A stretch of DNA of 64,000 nt from Polyangiaceae bacterium (lineage in GTDB: Bacteria > Myxococcota_A > Polyangia > Polyangiales > Polyangiaceae): contig JACKEB010000022.1 of NCBI GenBank assembly GCA_020633205.1, positions 124,001 through 188,000 on the forward strand. Direction: 5' to 3'. The notes under the pieces are model-generated. The model had not been told where the DNA came from. It did not search any database and was given only the letters and a program-made list of their open reading frames with translations. Of this stretch, positions 8,349 to 16,059 are shown one piece after another. Every line of letters begins with the position of its first letter. The first letter of the stretch is position 1. A program made the translations under genes and the position numbers.

Positions 8349-11263
8349 GCACGACGACGACCAACGGCAAGCGGCAGAGCAAGCAGTCGACCGGCAAGCG
8401 AGCGAAGCAGTCCAACGGCAGTGCCCCCCAGCTGGCCGGCCTCGAACTTGATCACGTCTACATTCAGGGCGCCAGCGAGCACAACCTGAAGTCAGTCGAC
8501 GTGCGCATCCCCAAGCGGAGCTTGGTGGTGCTGAGCGGCGTCTCCGGGTCGGGCAAGTCGTCCCTCGCGTTCGATACCTTGTACGCTGAAGGTCAGCGCC
8601 GCTACGTGGAGAGCCTGTCCGCCTACGCGCGGCAGTTCTTGGGCCGCCTCGACAAGCCGAAGTTCGACGCCATTCGCGGGCTCTCGCCGACGATCAGCAT
8701 CGAGCAAAAGACGACGGGCAATAACCCGCGCTCCACCGTCGGTACGATCACCGAAATCGCCGACTATTTGCGTGTCTTGTACGCGCGCGTGGGGCGCCAA
8801 CACTGCCACCAGTGTGGTCAGCCGGTGTCCGGACAGAGCGCACAGCAGATCGCCCACGAACTCGCGGCGTTGCCGAGCGGAACCAAGCTCATTCTGCTCG
8901 CGCCACTGCTGGTGAATCGCAAAGGCGAACACCGCGACTTGCTCGATCGCGCGCGCGCTTCAGGCTACGTGCGCCTGCGCGTCGACGGGGAGATCGTCGA
9001 GACGGAAGGTCTCGAGGCGCTCGACAAGCGGAAGAAGCACTTCGTCGAGGCGGTGATCGACCGCGTCGTGATCCGCGAAGGCGATCTGGCGCGGCTCTAC
9101 GACTCGGTGGAGCAGGCCCTCGGCGCTGGTGAGGGCCAGCTGATCGCCAACTACGATGGGAAGGACCGCGTCTTCTCGGAGCACCTGGCGTGCACGAAAT
9201 GTGGCATCAGCTTCCCAGAGCTGACGCCCCAGAGCTTCAGCTTCAACAGCCCTCAAGGCATGTGCCCGGACTGCAACGGCCTCGGCACGCGAGTGGCGAT
9301 TGACCCCGCGCTCGTGATCCCTGACCCAAGCCTCAGCCTGGATGACGGTGCAGTGATTCCGTGGGGAGAAGACGTCTCCAGCAAGACGAACTGGGCCCAC
9401 GGCTTTCGCGGCCAGATCATCAAGTACCTGGGCATCAACCCGAAGAAGCCAATCAAGCAGCTCTCGAAGAAGCAACACAACGAGCTGCTCTGGGGCACCG
9501 GGGAAAAGACCTACAAGGTCAAGTGGAGCGGGAAAACCGGCCAAGGCAGCTTCGAGGTCGAGTGGGAAGGCTTGATTCCGCGGCTGATGCGCCGCTTCTC
9601 TCAGACCAAGAGCGAGCGCGCGAAGCAGTGGTACGCGCGCTTCGTGGGCGACGCGGACTGCACCACGTGTAACGGCGGGCGCATGCGCGCCGAGAGCGCC
9701 GCCGTGAAGCTGGGTAGCCACGGTTTGGTGGAGGTCTCGAAGCTGACGGTCGACTCCGCTTGCGAGTTCTTCGAGCAGCTGAACCTGAAGGGCGCCGACA
9801 AGGAGATCGCCGCCGAGGTGCTCAAGGAGATCAGGAGTCGCCTCGAGTTCCTACGCGCCGTGGGCCTTGGCTACCTGTCCCTCGATCGGGCCGGGCCGAC
9901 GCTGAGCGGTGGTGAGTCTCAGCGCATCCGCTTGGCGAGCCAAGTCGGCTCGGAGCTGACGGGTGTGATCTACATCCTGGATGAGCCGTCGATTGGTCTG
10001 CACCAGCGGGACAACCAGCGCCTCTTGGCGACGCTGATCCGCATGCGGGACATCGGCAACACCGTCGTCGTTGTCGAGCACGATGAGGATACGATCCGCG
10101 CAGCAGACCACGTGATCGACTTTGGGCCCGGCGCCGGCGTGCAAGGCGGCAAGGTGGTGTACGCCGGGGAGCTGTCGGGGCTACTGCGCTGCAAGGACTC
10201 GCTGACCGGCGCTTACCTGAGCGGCGCCCGCGAGGTGAGCCTGCCTGAGGCGCGCCGGGAGCCCACGGGCTTCCTGGAGGTGCGCGGCGCGCGGGAGAAC
10301 AACCTGCGCGACGTCTCCGTGAAGTTCCCACTGGGTGTGCTCACGGCGGTGACTGGCGTCTCTGGCGCCGGCAAGAGCACGCTGGTCAACGACATCCTGT
10401 ATCCAGCCGCGGCGCGCGAGCTGAACAACGCCTCCGCCCGCGTGGGCAAGCACTCGAAGATCCTGGGCCTTGAGCAACTAGACAAGGTGATCGACATCGA
10501 TCAGCGCCCGATCGGCCGCACCCCACGCTCGAACCCGGCGACCTACATCAAGGTGTTCGACGAAATCCGCAGCTTCTTTGCGGAGCTGCCCGACGCCAAG
10601 GTCCACGGCTACAAGCCGGGGCGTTTCTCCTTCAACGTGAAGGGTGGGCGCTGCGAGAGCTGTGAGGGCGACGGCGTGCGCAAGGTGGAGATGCATTTCC
10701 TTGCGGATGTATACGTGCGCTGCGACGAGTGCCAGGGCAAGCGCTTCAACCACGCGACCCTCGCGGTGCGCTACAAGGGGCTATCCATCGCCGACGTGCT
10801 GGAGCTGACGGTGGCTGAGGCCTTGGAGATCTTCAAGGCGCACCCCAAGGTGAAGGAGCCGCTGTCGTTGCTCGCGGAGGTGGGTGTCGACTACCTGCAC
10901 CTCGGGCAGCCGTCCCCAACGCTGAGCGGCGGTGAAGCCCAGCGCATCAAGCTCGCGCGGGAGCTCAGCAAGCGCGCCACCGGGCGCACGCTCTACATCT
11001 TGGATGAACCGACGACTGGCCTGCACTTCGAAGACGTGCGCAAGCTCCTGGGCGTGCTCCAGCGCCTGGTGGACGCTGGCAACAGCGTCGTCGTGATCGA
11101 GCACAACCTCGACGTGATCAAGACCGCCGACTGGATCATCGATCTCGGTCCCGAAGGCGGACCCGGCGGCGGGCAGATCCTCGCGGAAGGAACTCCCGAA
11201 GCGCTCACCCGCATCAAGGCTTCCCACACCGGGCAGTTCTTGAAGCCTTTGCTAAAGGGCTAG
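8345..11263 (+). CDS. uvrA: UvrABC excinuclease subunit A
   Basis: The product is 972 aa with a GTG start overlapping the previous stop. A Ser/Lys/Thr-rich leader of about 30 residues precedes the first ATPase half. Walker A1 GVSGSGKSSL lies at residues 65-74, and the ABC signature LSGGESQRIRLAS at about 520 is followed by LDEPSIGLHQRD. Walker A2 GVSGAGKST is at about 673 and the second signature LSGGEAQRIKLA at about 860. The zinc motifs are visible (CTKCG..CPDCNGLG and CESCEGDG..CDECQGKRF). It is the damage-recognition ATPase of nucleotide excision repair. Its length is slightly above the usual 940-950 because of the leader. Confidence 0.97.
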   Translation: MSTTTTNGKRQSKQSTGKRAKQSNGSAPQLAGLELDHVYIQGASEHNLKSVDVRIPKRSLVVLSGVSGSGKSSLAFDTLYAEGQRRYVESLSAYARQFLGRLDKPKFDAIRGLSPTISIEQKTTGNNPRSTVGTITEIADYLRVLYARVGRQHCHQCGQPVSGQSAQQIAHELAALPSGTKLILLAPLLVNRKGEHRDLLDRARASGYVRLRVDGEIVETEGLEALDKRKKHFVEAVIDRVVIREGDLARLYDSVEQALGAGEGQLIANYDGKDRVFSEHLACTKCGISFPELTPQSFSFNSPQGMCPDCNGLGTRVAIDPALVIPDPSLSLDDGAVIPWGEDVSSKTNWAHGFRGQIIKYLGINPKKPIKQLSKKQHNELLWGTGEKTYKVKWSGKTGQGSFEVEWEGLIPRLMRRFSQTKSERAKQWYARFVGDADCTTCNGGRMRAESAAVKLGSHGLVEVSKLTVDSACEFFEQLNLKGADKEIAAEVLKEIRSRLEFLRAVGLGYLSLDRAGPTLSGGESQRIRLASQVGSELTGVIYILDEPSIGLHQRDNQRLLATLIRMRDIGNTVVVVEHDEDTIRAADHVIDFGPGAGVQGGKVVYAGELSGLLRCKDSLTGAYLSGAREVSLPEARREPTGFLEVRGARENNLRDVSVKFPLGVLTAVTGVSGAGKSTLVNDILYPAAARELNNASARVGKHSKILGLEQLDKVIDIDQRPIGRTPRSNPATYIKVFDEIRSFFAELPDAKVHGYKPGRFSFNVKGGRCESCEGDGVRKVEMHFLADVYVRCDECQGKRFNHATLAVRYKGLSIADVLELTVAEALEIFKAHPKVKEPLSLLAEVGVDYLHLGQPSPTLSGGEAQRIKLARELSKRATGRTLYILDEPTTGLHFEDVRKLLGVLQRLVDAGNSVVVIEHNLDVIKTADWIIDLGPEGGPGGGQILAEGTPEALTRIKASHTGQFLKPLLKG

Positions 11264-11311
11264 CTTCCTCCCAGACCCGCCCGTGGCCGGCGTAATCCGT
11301 TCGGGAATTTG

Positions 11312-11488
11312 ACCGCCAAGGACGCCAAGGATCAAGGTTTCGGCCTGCTTGGCCCGCGGGGCGTCGCGTCTCGGTTTCGGACCGCACGCTCGGGATTGAG
11401 CAGTCTCTCGCGCGTTCAAGACGGCGTCCCAAAAGCCTGGCACAACTCGAACCCAAAAAATCTTGGCGTCCTTGGCGTCCTTGGCGGT
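11312..11488. repeat. Inverted repeat with 20-bp perfect arms
   Basis: The left arm at 11312-11331 reads ACCGCCAAGGACGCCAAGGA; the right arm at 11469-11488 is its exact reverse complement and is preceded by one more repeat of the 9-bp unit (TTGGCGTCC). The arms enclose about 137 bp without an ORF, in the gap between uvrA and the convergent acyl-CoA dehydrogenase gene. It could be a non-autonomous mobile or REP-like element, or a bidirectional terminator structure. Confidence 0.7.
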
Positions 11489-11506
11489 TCCCCTTCTTGA
11501 ACACCG

Positions 11507-12673
11507 TTAGCCGAACAGCACTTTGGCGAGCGCTTGGCGGTGCTCGGTGGAGTCACCGAGGGTCGCGCGGGTCCACAGCATGCGCTTGAAGTAGAGCTGC
11601 ACATCGCAGTCCCAGGTGAAGCCGAAGCCGCCGTGGAGCTGGACACCACGCTGCACCGTGAAGGACAGCGCCTCTTCAGCGAAGGCTTTCGCCATGCGCG
11701 TGGCGTGCTCAGCGATCTCTGGGCGATCAATCGCCTCCGTGCTGCTCATGGCTGACGCAGCGCCCAGCACCAGGCTGCGCGCGAGCTCGATCTGCACCAT
11801 CGCGTTCACGATGGGGTGCTTCACCGCCTGGAAGGAGCCGATGGCGCGGCCGAACTGCTGGCGGTCGTTGGCATAGTCGCGGGTCATGAGCATCGTCGCC
11901 TCAGCGGCGCCGACCATCTCGGCGGCGAGCAGCGCGTAACCCAGGCTGCACACGCGCTGGAAGATGGCCCTGCCGTCGCCCTGGATGCGCGCGCCATGGG
12001 GTACCTTGACGCGGTCCAGCTCGACGCGGGCGCTGCGCCGAGTGGGGTCGACGGAGACCTCCGGGGTGAGTTCGATGCCGGCTGCGGGGAGCTCGAGGAG
12101 GAACAGGCCAAGCTCGCCCTTGTGGTCGATCGCCGGAGCGATGAGCAAGCCCGCGCTGGCAGCGAACGGTACGTTTACCTTGGTGCCGCTGAGCACCCAG
12201 CTACCCTCTTTGGGTTCCGCGCGGCAGGAAACTTGATCTGAGCCCCAGGCTCCGCCGGGCTCCGCGTAGGCGAAGGTCGCGATGACGTTGCCGCTCAAGA
12301 TCTCCGGCAAATACTGGCCGCGTTGCGCCTCGTGTCGGCCGCGCAGGAGGGCCTCCACCGCTAGCGCTGATGCGAAGAGCGGGGACGGATACAGGGCCCG
12401 CCCGAGCTCCTCCCAGAGCAACAGCAGATGCAGCGCGTCGAGCCCGGCGCCGCCGTACTGCTCCGGCACGCTGAGCCCAAGCCAGCCAAGCTCGAGGGTC
12501 TGCCTGTAGAGTTCCTTGTCGAAGCCTCGCGGGTCCTCGTACTGGGCGCGCACGTGCTCTCGGGTCACGTGCTCATTGAGGTAGCGGCGCGCCTCCTTGC
12601 GGGCGAGCTCGTGGTCTTCTGTGAAGCCGAAGGCGTAGGGCGCCTGGGGGATGATCTGAGTGACGTCGGTCAT
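11507..12673 (-). CDS. Acyl-CoA dehydrogenase, probable non-catalytic partner subunit
   Basis: The product is 388 aa from the ATG at 12673. It has the acyl-CoA dehydrogenase fold: a helical N-domain, a beta-domain with FAYAEPGGAWG, and a C-domain with RQQFGRAIGSFQAVKH and QLHGGFGFTWDCD. Where many family members have a GGT(S/D)EI loop near the C-terminus, this one has LGDSTEHR. It follows the 12703-13923 gene by 29 bp in the same direction. Adjacent unequal dehydrogenase genes encoding alpha2-beta2 enzymes are known from mycobacterial FadE pairs in sterol side-chain degradation, so a heteromeric enzyme is likely. Substrate unknown. Confidence 0.85.
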   Translation of the reverse strand: MTDVTQIIPQAPYAFGFTEDHELARKEARRYLNEHVTREHVRAQYEDPRGFDKELYRQTLELGWLGLSVPEQYGGAGLDALHLLLLWEELGRALYPSPLFASALAVEALLRGRHEAQRGQYLPEILSGNVIATFAYAEPGGAWGSDQVSCRAEPKEGSWVLSGTKVNVPFAASAGLLIAPAIDHKGELGLFLLELPAAGIELTPEVSVDPTRRSARVELDRVKVPHGARIQGDGRAIFQRVCSLGYALLAAEMVGAAEATMLMTRDYANDRQQFGRAIGSFQAVKHPIVNAMVQIELARSLVLGAASAMSSTEAIDRPEIAEHATRMAKAFAEEALSFTVQRGVQLHGGFGFTWDCDVQLYFKRMLWTRATLGDSTEHRQALAKVLFG

Positions 12674-12702
12674 GATAAATCCGTGGGGAACTGACGTGGG
12701 CC

Positions 12703-13923
12703 TTACTTGCTCTTCGGTAGGCCGAGCACGCGCTCGCCGATGATGTTGCGCAGGATTTCGCTGGTCCCGCCGCCGATGGTCATACCAAAGCTGTTCATGA
12801 AAGCGCGCGGCCAATCGCCGCCGTCCGGCGCATGATCGTCGCCGACCCACAGCGCGCCCTCTGGCCCCAGCATCTCGCAGCCGAGCTCCGCCACGTGTTG
12901 CGCCCACTCGCTCATCACGAGCTTGTTCATCAGGGGCAACGCCAGCGGGCGATCGGCGTTCAGCTGAGGGGCTTCGGAGCGCGCCGCGGCCAAGGCCATG
13001 GCCTGGGCTTCGATCCAAGCGCGCACGATGCGGTCTCGGAACACCGGATCCTCTGACACTGGCTTGCCACCGCGCTTTTGGCGCTTGGCCACCTCGGTCA
13101 GGGTGTTGATGCGCTCGACGAACCCGGCCGCTCGCTCGCGCCCGACGCCTTCGTTCGCGCCGCGCTCGAACATCAGCGTGGTCATCGCGATGTTCCAGCC
13201 CTGGCCTTCCTCCCCGAGCAGTGCGGACTCCGGCATGAAGGCGTCGTCGAAGACGATCTGGTTGAAACCGCCTTCGCCGCTCAGCTTGACCAGGGGCTGG
13301 ATGTCGACGCCTTCCGTCTCCATGGGGAAGAGAAAGTAGGAGATCCCGGAGTACTTGCTGGCGGCAGGATCGGTGCGCGCCATCAGGATCATGTATTTCG
13401 CGAAGTGGGCGAGGGTGGTCCACACCTTGTGGCCGGTCACGCGGTAGCCCCCGTCGACCTTCACGGCGCGGGTCTGCAGACTCGCGAGGTCCGAGCCGCT
13501 CCCGGGTTCACTGAAGCCTTGGCACCAGATCTCCTCGGCGCTGAGGATCCCCTGCAAATAGGCCTTCTTTTGCTCCTCCGTACCGTACGTCATGATGGTC
13601 GGCCCGGCCCACTGCAGAGCGATCAGGTTCACCATGAACGGCGCGCGGGAGCGCGCGAGCTCCTGGCCTACCACACGGAAACGCGCGCGGTCGACGCCCT
13701 GGCCGCCGTACTCCTTGGGCACGTCGTAGCCCAGGTAGCCGGCGTCGTAGACCTTGCGCTGCCACTCTCTCAGGTAGTCGAACTGCTCCTTCGACTCGAC
13801 CTCCAGGAACGACAGCGGCAGCTTGAAGGCCGGCTTTGCTGGCTTGTTCGCGGCGATCCAGGCTTTGACTTCGGCGCGGAACTCCGCGAGCTCCTTGGGC
13901 TCGCCCTCCTCGTGTCCACTCAT
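12703..13923 (-). CDS. Acyl-CoA dehydrogenase, FadE-like subunit
   Basis: The product is 406 aa from the ATG at 13923. FAD and substrate motifs are present: CQGFSEPGSGSDLASLQ, VTGHKVWTTLAHFAKY, and a C-terminal IGGGTSEILRNIIGERVLG typical of FadE-type members. It oxidises an acyl-CoA to the enoyl-CoA, passing electrons to ETF. It lies directly upstream of its paralogue at 11507-12673 and divergent from a third dehydrogenase at 14085. There is no Shine-Dalgarno; TATCTT ends 6 nt before the ATG, so translation is probably leaderless. Confidence 0.9.
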   Translation of the reverse strand: MSGHEEGEPKELAEFRAEVKAWIAANKPAKPAFKLPLSFLEVESKEQFDYLREWQRKVYDAGYLGYDVPKEYGGQGVDRARFRVVGQELARSRAPFMVNLIALQWAGPTIMTYGTEEQKKAYLQGILSAEEIWCQGFSEPGSGSDLASLQTRAVKVDGGYRVTGHKVWTTLAHFAKYMILMARTDPAASKYSGISYFLFPMETEGVDIQPLVKLSGEGGFNQIVFDDAFMPESALLGEEGQGWNIAMTTLMFERGANEGVGRERAAGFVERINTLTEVAKRQKRGGKPVSEDPVFRDRIVRAWIEAQAMALAAARSEAPQLNADRPLALPLMNKLVMSEWAQHVAELGCEMLGPEGALWVGDDHAPDGGDWPRAFMNSFGMTIGGGTSEILRNIIGERVLGLPKSK

Positions 13924-13935
13924 CCGGCGAAGATA
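13921..13935 (-). promoter_or_regulatory. -10 box 6 nt before the start codon
   Basis: Minus strand TATCTT (13935-13930) is separated from the ATG at 13923 by 6 nt. No convincing -35 hexamer is seen. Confidence 0.4.
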
Positions 13936-14029
13936 ACAAAGCTTCGGCCAGACCGAAGCCGCACAACGCGGTGCGTCCTGACTGCTCCGATGAATCCGTG
14001 CATTGGAATGCGGCTCCTGCAGCGATTCG

Positions 14030-14047
14030 GCCTGGCGCAAGCCAGGC
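14030..14047. promoter_or_regulatory. Hairpin in the divergent dehydrogenase promoter region
   Basis: GCCTGGC-GCAA-GCCAGGC is a perfect 7-bp inverted repeat with a 4-nt centre. It lies in the 161-bp gap between the divergent acyl-CoA dehydrogenase genes, 25 bp upstream of the TAACTT box. It may be an operator for a regulator acting on both genes. Confidence 0.4.
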
Positions 14048-14071
14048 TTCGCCCCCCGGGAGCGCTGCTGG

Positions 14072-14087
14072 TAACTTTGGCCCCATG
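14072..14087 (+). promoter_or_regulatory. -10 box 7 nt before the start codon
   Basis: TAACTT (14072-14077) is followed by 7 nt and the ATG at 14085, with no ribosome-binding site. No clear -35 element. Confidence 0.4.
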
Positions 14088-15305
14088 ATCGAGTGGAGTG
14101 AACAGCACCAGCAGATCCGCGACATGGTCCGCCGCTTCGTCGACGCGGAGATCAAGCCGAACCTCGAAGCGCTCGAGCACGGCGACACACCGCCCTACGA
14201 CGTGCTGCGGAAACTGTTCGCGACCTTCGGCTTGAAGGAGATGGGCAAGATGCGCTTCGCCGCGCAAATCGCCAAGGACAAGGCGGGTGACTCCGCAAAG
14301 AAGGAGTCCGACGGCGGTGGCTTCGGCGGCGGAGATGCCATGGCGATGCAGCTCATCCCGATCATCGAACTCAGCCGCTACTGCCCCGGCATGGTCACGG
14401 CGCTGGGCGTCAGCGTGGGCCTGACGGCTGGCGCGATCATGAAGAAGGGGACCATCGCGCAGAAGGAGCGCTGGGCCCTCGATTTATTGACCCTGGATAA
14501 GGTCGGCGCCTGGGCCATCACCGAGCCGGGCAGCGGCTCCGATGCGTTCGGCGGCATGAAGGCTTCAGCGAAGCGAGACGGCGATGGCTACGTCTTGAAC
14601 GGGTCGAAGACCTTCATCACCAACGGGCCCTACGCCGACACCATGGTCTTCATCTGCAAGCTCGACGAAGGCAACGATCCTTCCGTGCGGAAAGTTGTGA
14701 GCTTCGTGCTCGACCGCGGCATGGAAGGCCTCACCCAGAGCAAGCCCTTACGCAAGATGGGCATGCACTCGTCGCCCACCGGCGAGCTATTCCTCGAGGA
14801 TGTGAAGGTCGGCGGGGACCGCCTGCTCGGCGAGACAGAAGACTCCGGCGCACGCTCGAGCGCGAAGGATACCTTCACCGCGGAGCGCACCGGCGTCGCC
14901 GCAATGGCCCTCGGTATCGTGGAGCAGTGCCTCAAGCTCAGCACCAACTACGCCAAGGAGCGCGTGGCGTTTGGCCGCCCCATCGGCGAATTTCAGCTGA
15001 TCCAGCTCAAGCTCGCGAAGATGGAAGTCGCGCGCATGAACATCCAGAACCTGGTGTTTCGCGTGATCGAGCTCGGTGCCGCAGGGAAGCAGATGGATAT
15101 CGCCGAAGCCAGCGCTTGCAAGCTCTACTGCGCGCAGACGGCGATGGAGGTCGCGCTCGAGGCAGTGCAGCTCTTTGGCGGCAACGGCTACATGGCGGAG
15201 TTCCAAGTGGAGCAGCTCGCCCGCGACGCGAAGGTGCTGCAAATCTACGGCGGCACCGACGAGATCCAGATCTCGCAAATCGCCCGTACGCTGCTCAGCC
15301 GCTAG
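14085..15305 (+). CDS. Acyl-CoA dehydrogenase
   Basis: The product is 406 aa from the ATG at 14085 (MIEWSEQHQQIRDMVRRFVD). Family motifs are WAITEPGSGSDAFGGMKASA, LNGSKTFITNGPYAD, RVAFGRPIGEFQLIQ and the C-terminal QIYGGTDEIQISQI. An insert near residue 75 (Lys/Ser/Gly-rich, GDSAKKESDGGGFGGGD) is unusual for the family. It lies divergent from the other two dehydrogenases and probably belongs to the same fatty-acid or sterol degradation function. An in-frame extension upstream is possible but would run through the hairpin and -10 box. Confidence 0.9.
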   Translation: MIEWSEQHQQIRDMVRRFVDAEIKPNLEALEHGDTPPYDVLRKLFATFGLKEMGKMRFAAQIAKDKAGDSAKKESDGGGFGGGDAMAMQLIPIIELSRYCPGMVTALGVSVGLTAGAIMKKGTIAQKERWALDLLTLDKVGAWAITEPGSGSDAFGGMKASAKRDGDGYVLNGSKTFITNGPYADTMVFICKLDEGNDPSVRKVVSFVLDRGMEGLTQSKPLRKMGMHSSPTGELFLEDVKVGGDRLLGETEDSGARSSAKDTFTAERTGVAAMALGIVEQCLKLSTNYAKERVAFGRPIGEFQLIQLKLAKMEVARMNIQNLVFRVIELGAAGKQMDIAEASACKLYCAQTAMEVALEAVQLFGGNGYMAEFQVEQLARDAKVLQIYGGTDEIQISQIARTLLSR

Positions 15306-15324
15306 GCGGCTTTTCAGCGCTCCG

Positions 15325-15372
15325 CTCCCCCCAAGAAAAAATTCCGCTCAATCGTCCGAGTTTGGGGGGGAG
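15325..15372. terminator. G/C-run inverted repeat between convergent genes
   Basis: CTCCCCCCAA (15325-15334) pairs with TTGGGGGGGAG (15362-15372) across a 27-nt loop that includes an A6 run. It sits between the stop at 15305 and the convergent nitroreductase, whose last codons it overlaps. It may end transcription in both directions. Both arms are copies of a G-run motif found repeatedly in this window. Confidence 0.45.
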
Positions 15373-16049
15373 GGGTCCCAGGTGCTCACTTCATCCAACG
15401 CCTTGCGCCGCAGATCCGGCACCTCTGCATCGGCGCTGGGGTATCCGACGGGAAACAAGATGTACGGCTTCTCGTTGCTCGGTCGCCCCAAGATCTTGCT
15501 CAAGAAACCCATCGGGCTCGGCGTGTGAGTCAGCGTCGAGAGCCCCATGCGATGTAACGCCGCGATGAACAGGCCGGCGGCGATGCCGCAGCTCTCTTTG
15601 GTGTAGTAGTTCTTGCGCCGGGAGCCGTCCGCTTCCAGGCCGTAGAGCTCTTCGAAGAGCACGACGATCCACGGCACCGTCTCGAGGTACGGCTTCTCCC
15701 AGTTGGTGCCGAGGGGGCGCAGCGCCTCGAGCCAGGCCTCGGGCATGCGGCCACCTTCGTAGCTCTCGTACTCCTCTTTTTCCGCCGCTTCGCGGATCAG
15801 CCGCTTCGTCTCTGCATCACTGATGGCGACGAAATGCCAGGGCTGACGATGGGCGCCCGAAGGCGCCGTGGAGGCCGCGCGAATTGCCCACTCGATAGCC
15901 TCCCGCGGCACCTTTCGGTCGCTGAAATGCCGAACGCTACGCCTCCCATCCATTTCCGCGAAGAAAGACTCTCCTCGTTCGAGGAGCGTCGCCTCATTCA
16001 GAGGCTCAGTGCGGTAGGGGATGAAAGGGTAGCGTTCGTCAGGCTTCAC
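15348..16049 (-). CDS. Nitroreductase-family flavoprotein, iodotyrosine deiodinase-like
   Basis: The product is 233 aa with a GTG start at 16049. The nitroreductase FMN site is visible (RRSVRHFSDRKVP, STAPSGAHRQPWHFVAI). The C-terminal half follows the iodotyrosine deiodinase pattern: ESCGIAAGLFIAALHRMGL, THTPSPM, FPVGYPS, then VPDLRRKALDEV. Bacterial IYD-like proteins are FMN enzymes that reductively dehalogenate tyrosines in vitro; the natural role is unknown. The start is 10 bp after the preceding gene's stop, so the two may be cotranscribed. A TAGCCT that includes that stop codon lies 7 nt before the GTG. Confidence 0.85.
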   Translation of the reverse strand: MKPDERYPFIPYRTEPLNEATLLERGESFFAEMDGRRSVRHFSDRKVPREAIEWAIRAASTAPSGAHRQPWHFVAISDAETKRLIREAAEKEEYESYEGGRMPEAWLEALRPLGTNWEKPYLETVPWIVVLFEELYGLEADGSRRKNYYTKESCGIAAGLFIAALHRMGLSTLTHTPSPMGFLSKILGRPSNEKPYILFPVGYPSADAEVPDLRRKALDEVSTWDPSPPNSDD

Positions 16050-16059
16050 GCCTTGCAGG

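Noticed and set aside
11312..11488. Insertion sequence bounded by the inverted repeats
   Set aside because: Only about 137 bp between the arms and no transposase frame.
11507..13423. Single 638-aa protein starting upstream of 12673
   Set aside because: The extra N-terminal part is out-of-frame read-through of the 12703-13923 dehydrogenase; a normal dehydrogenase starts at 12673.
13078..14088. 336-codon plus-strand ORF
   Set aside because: Antisense to a clear acyl-CoA dehydrogenase; no recognisable domain.
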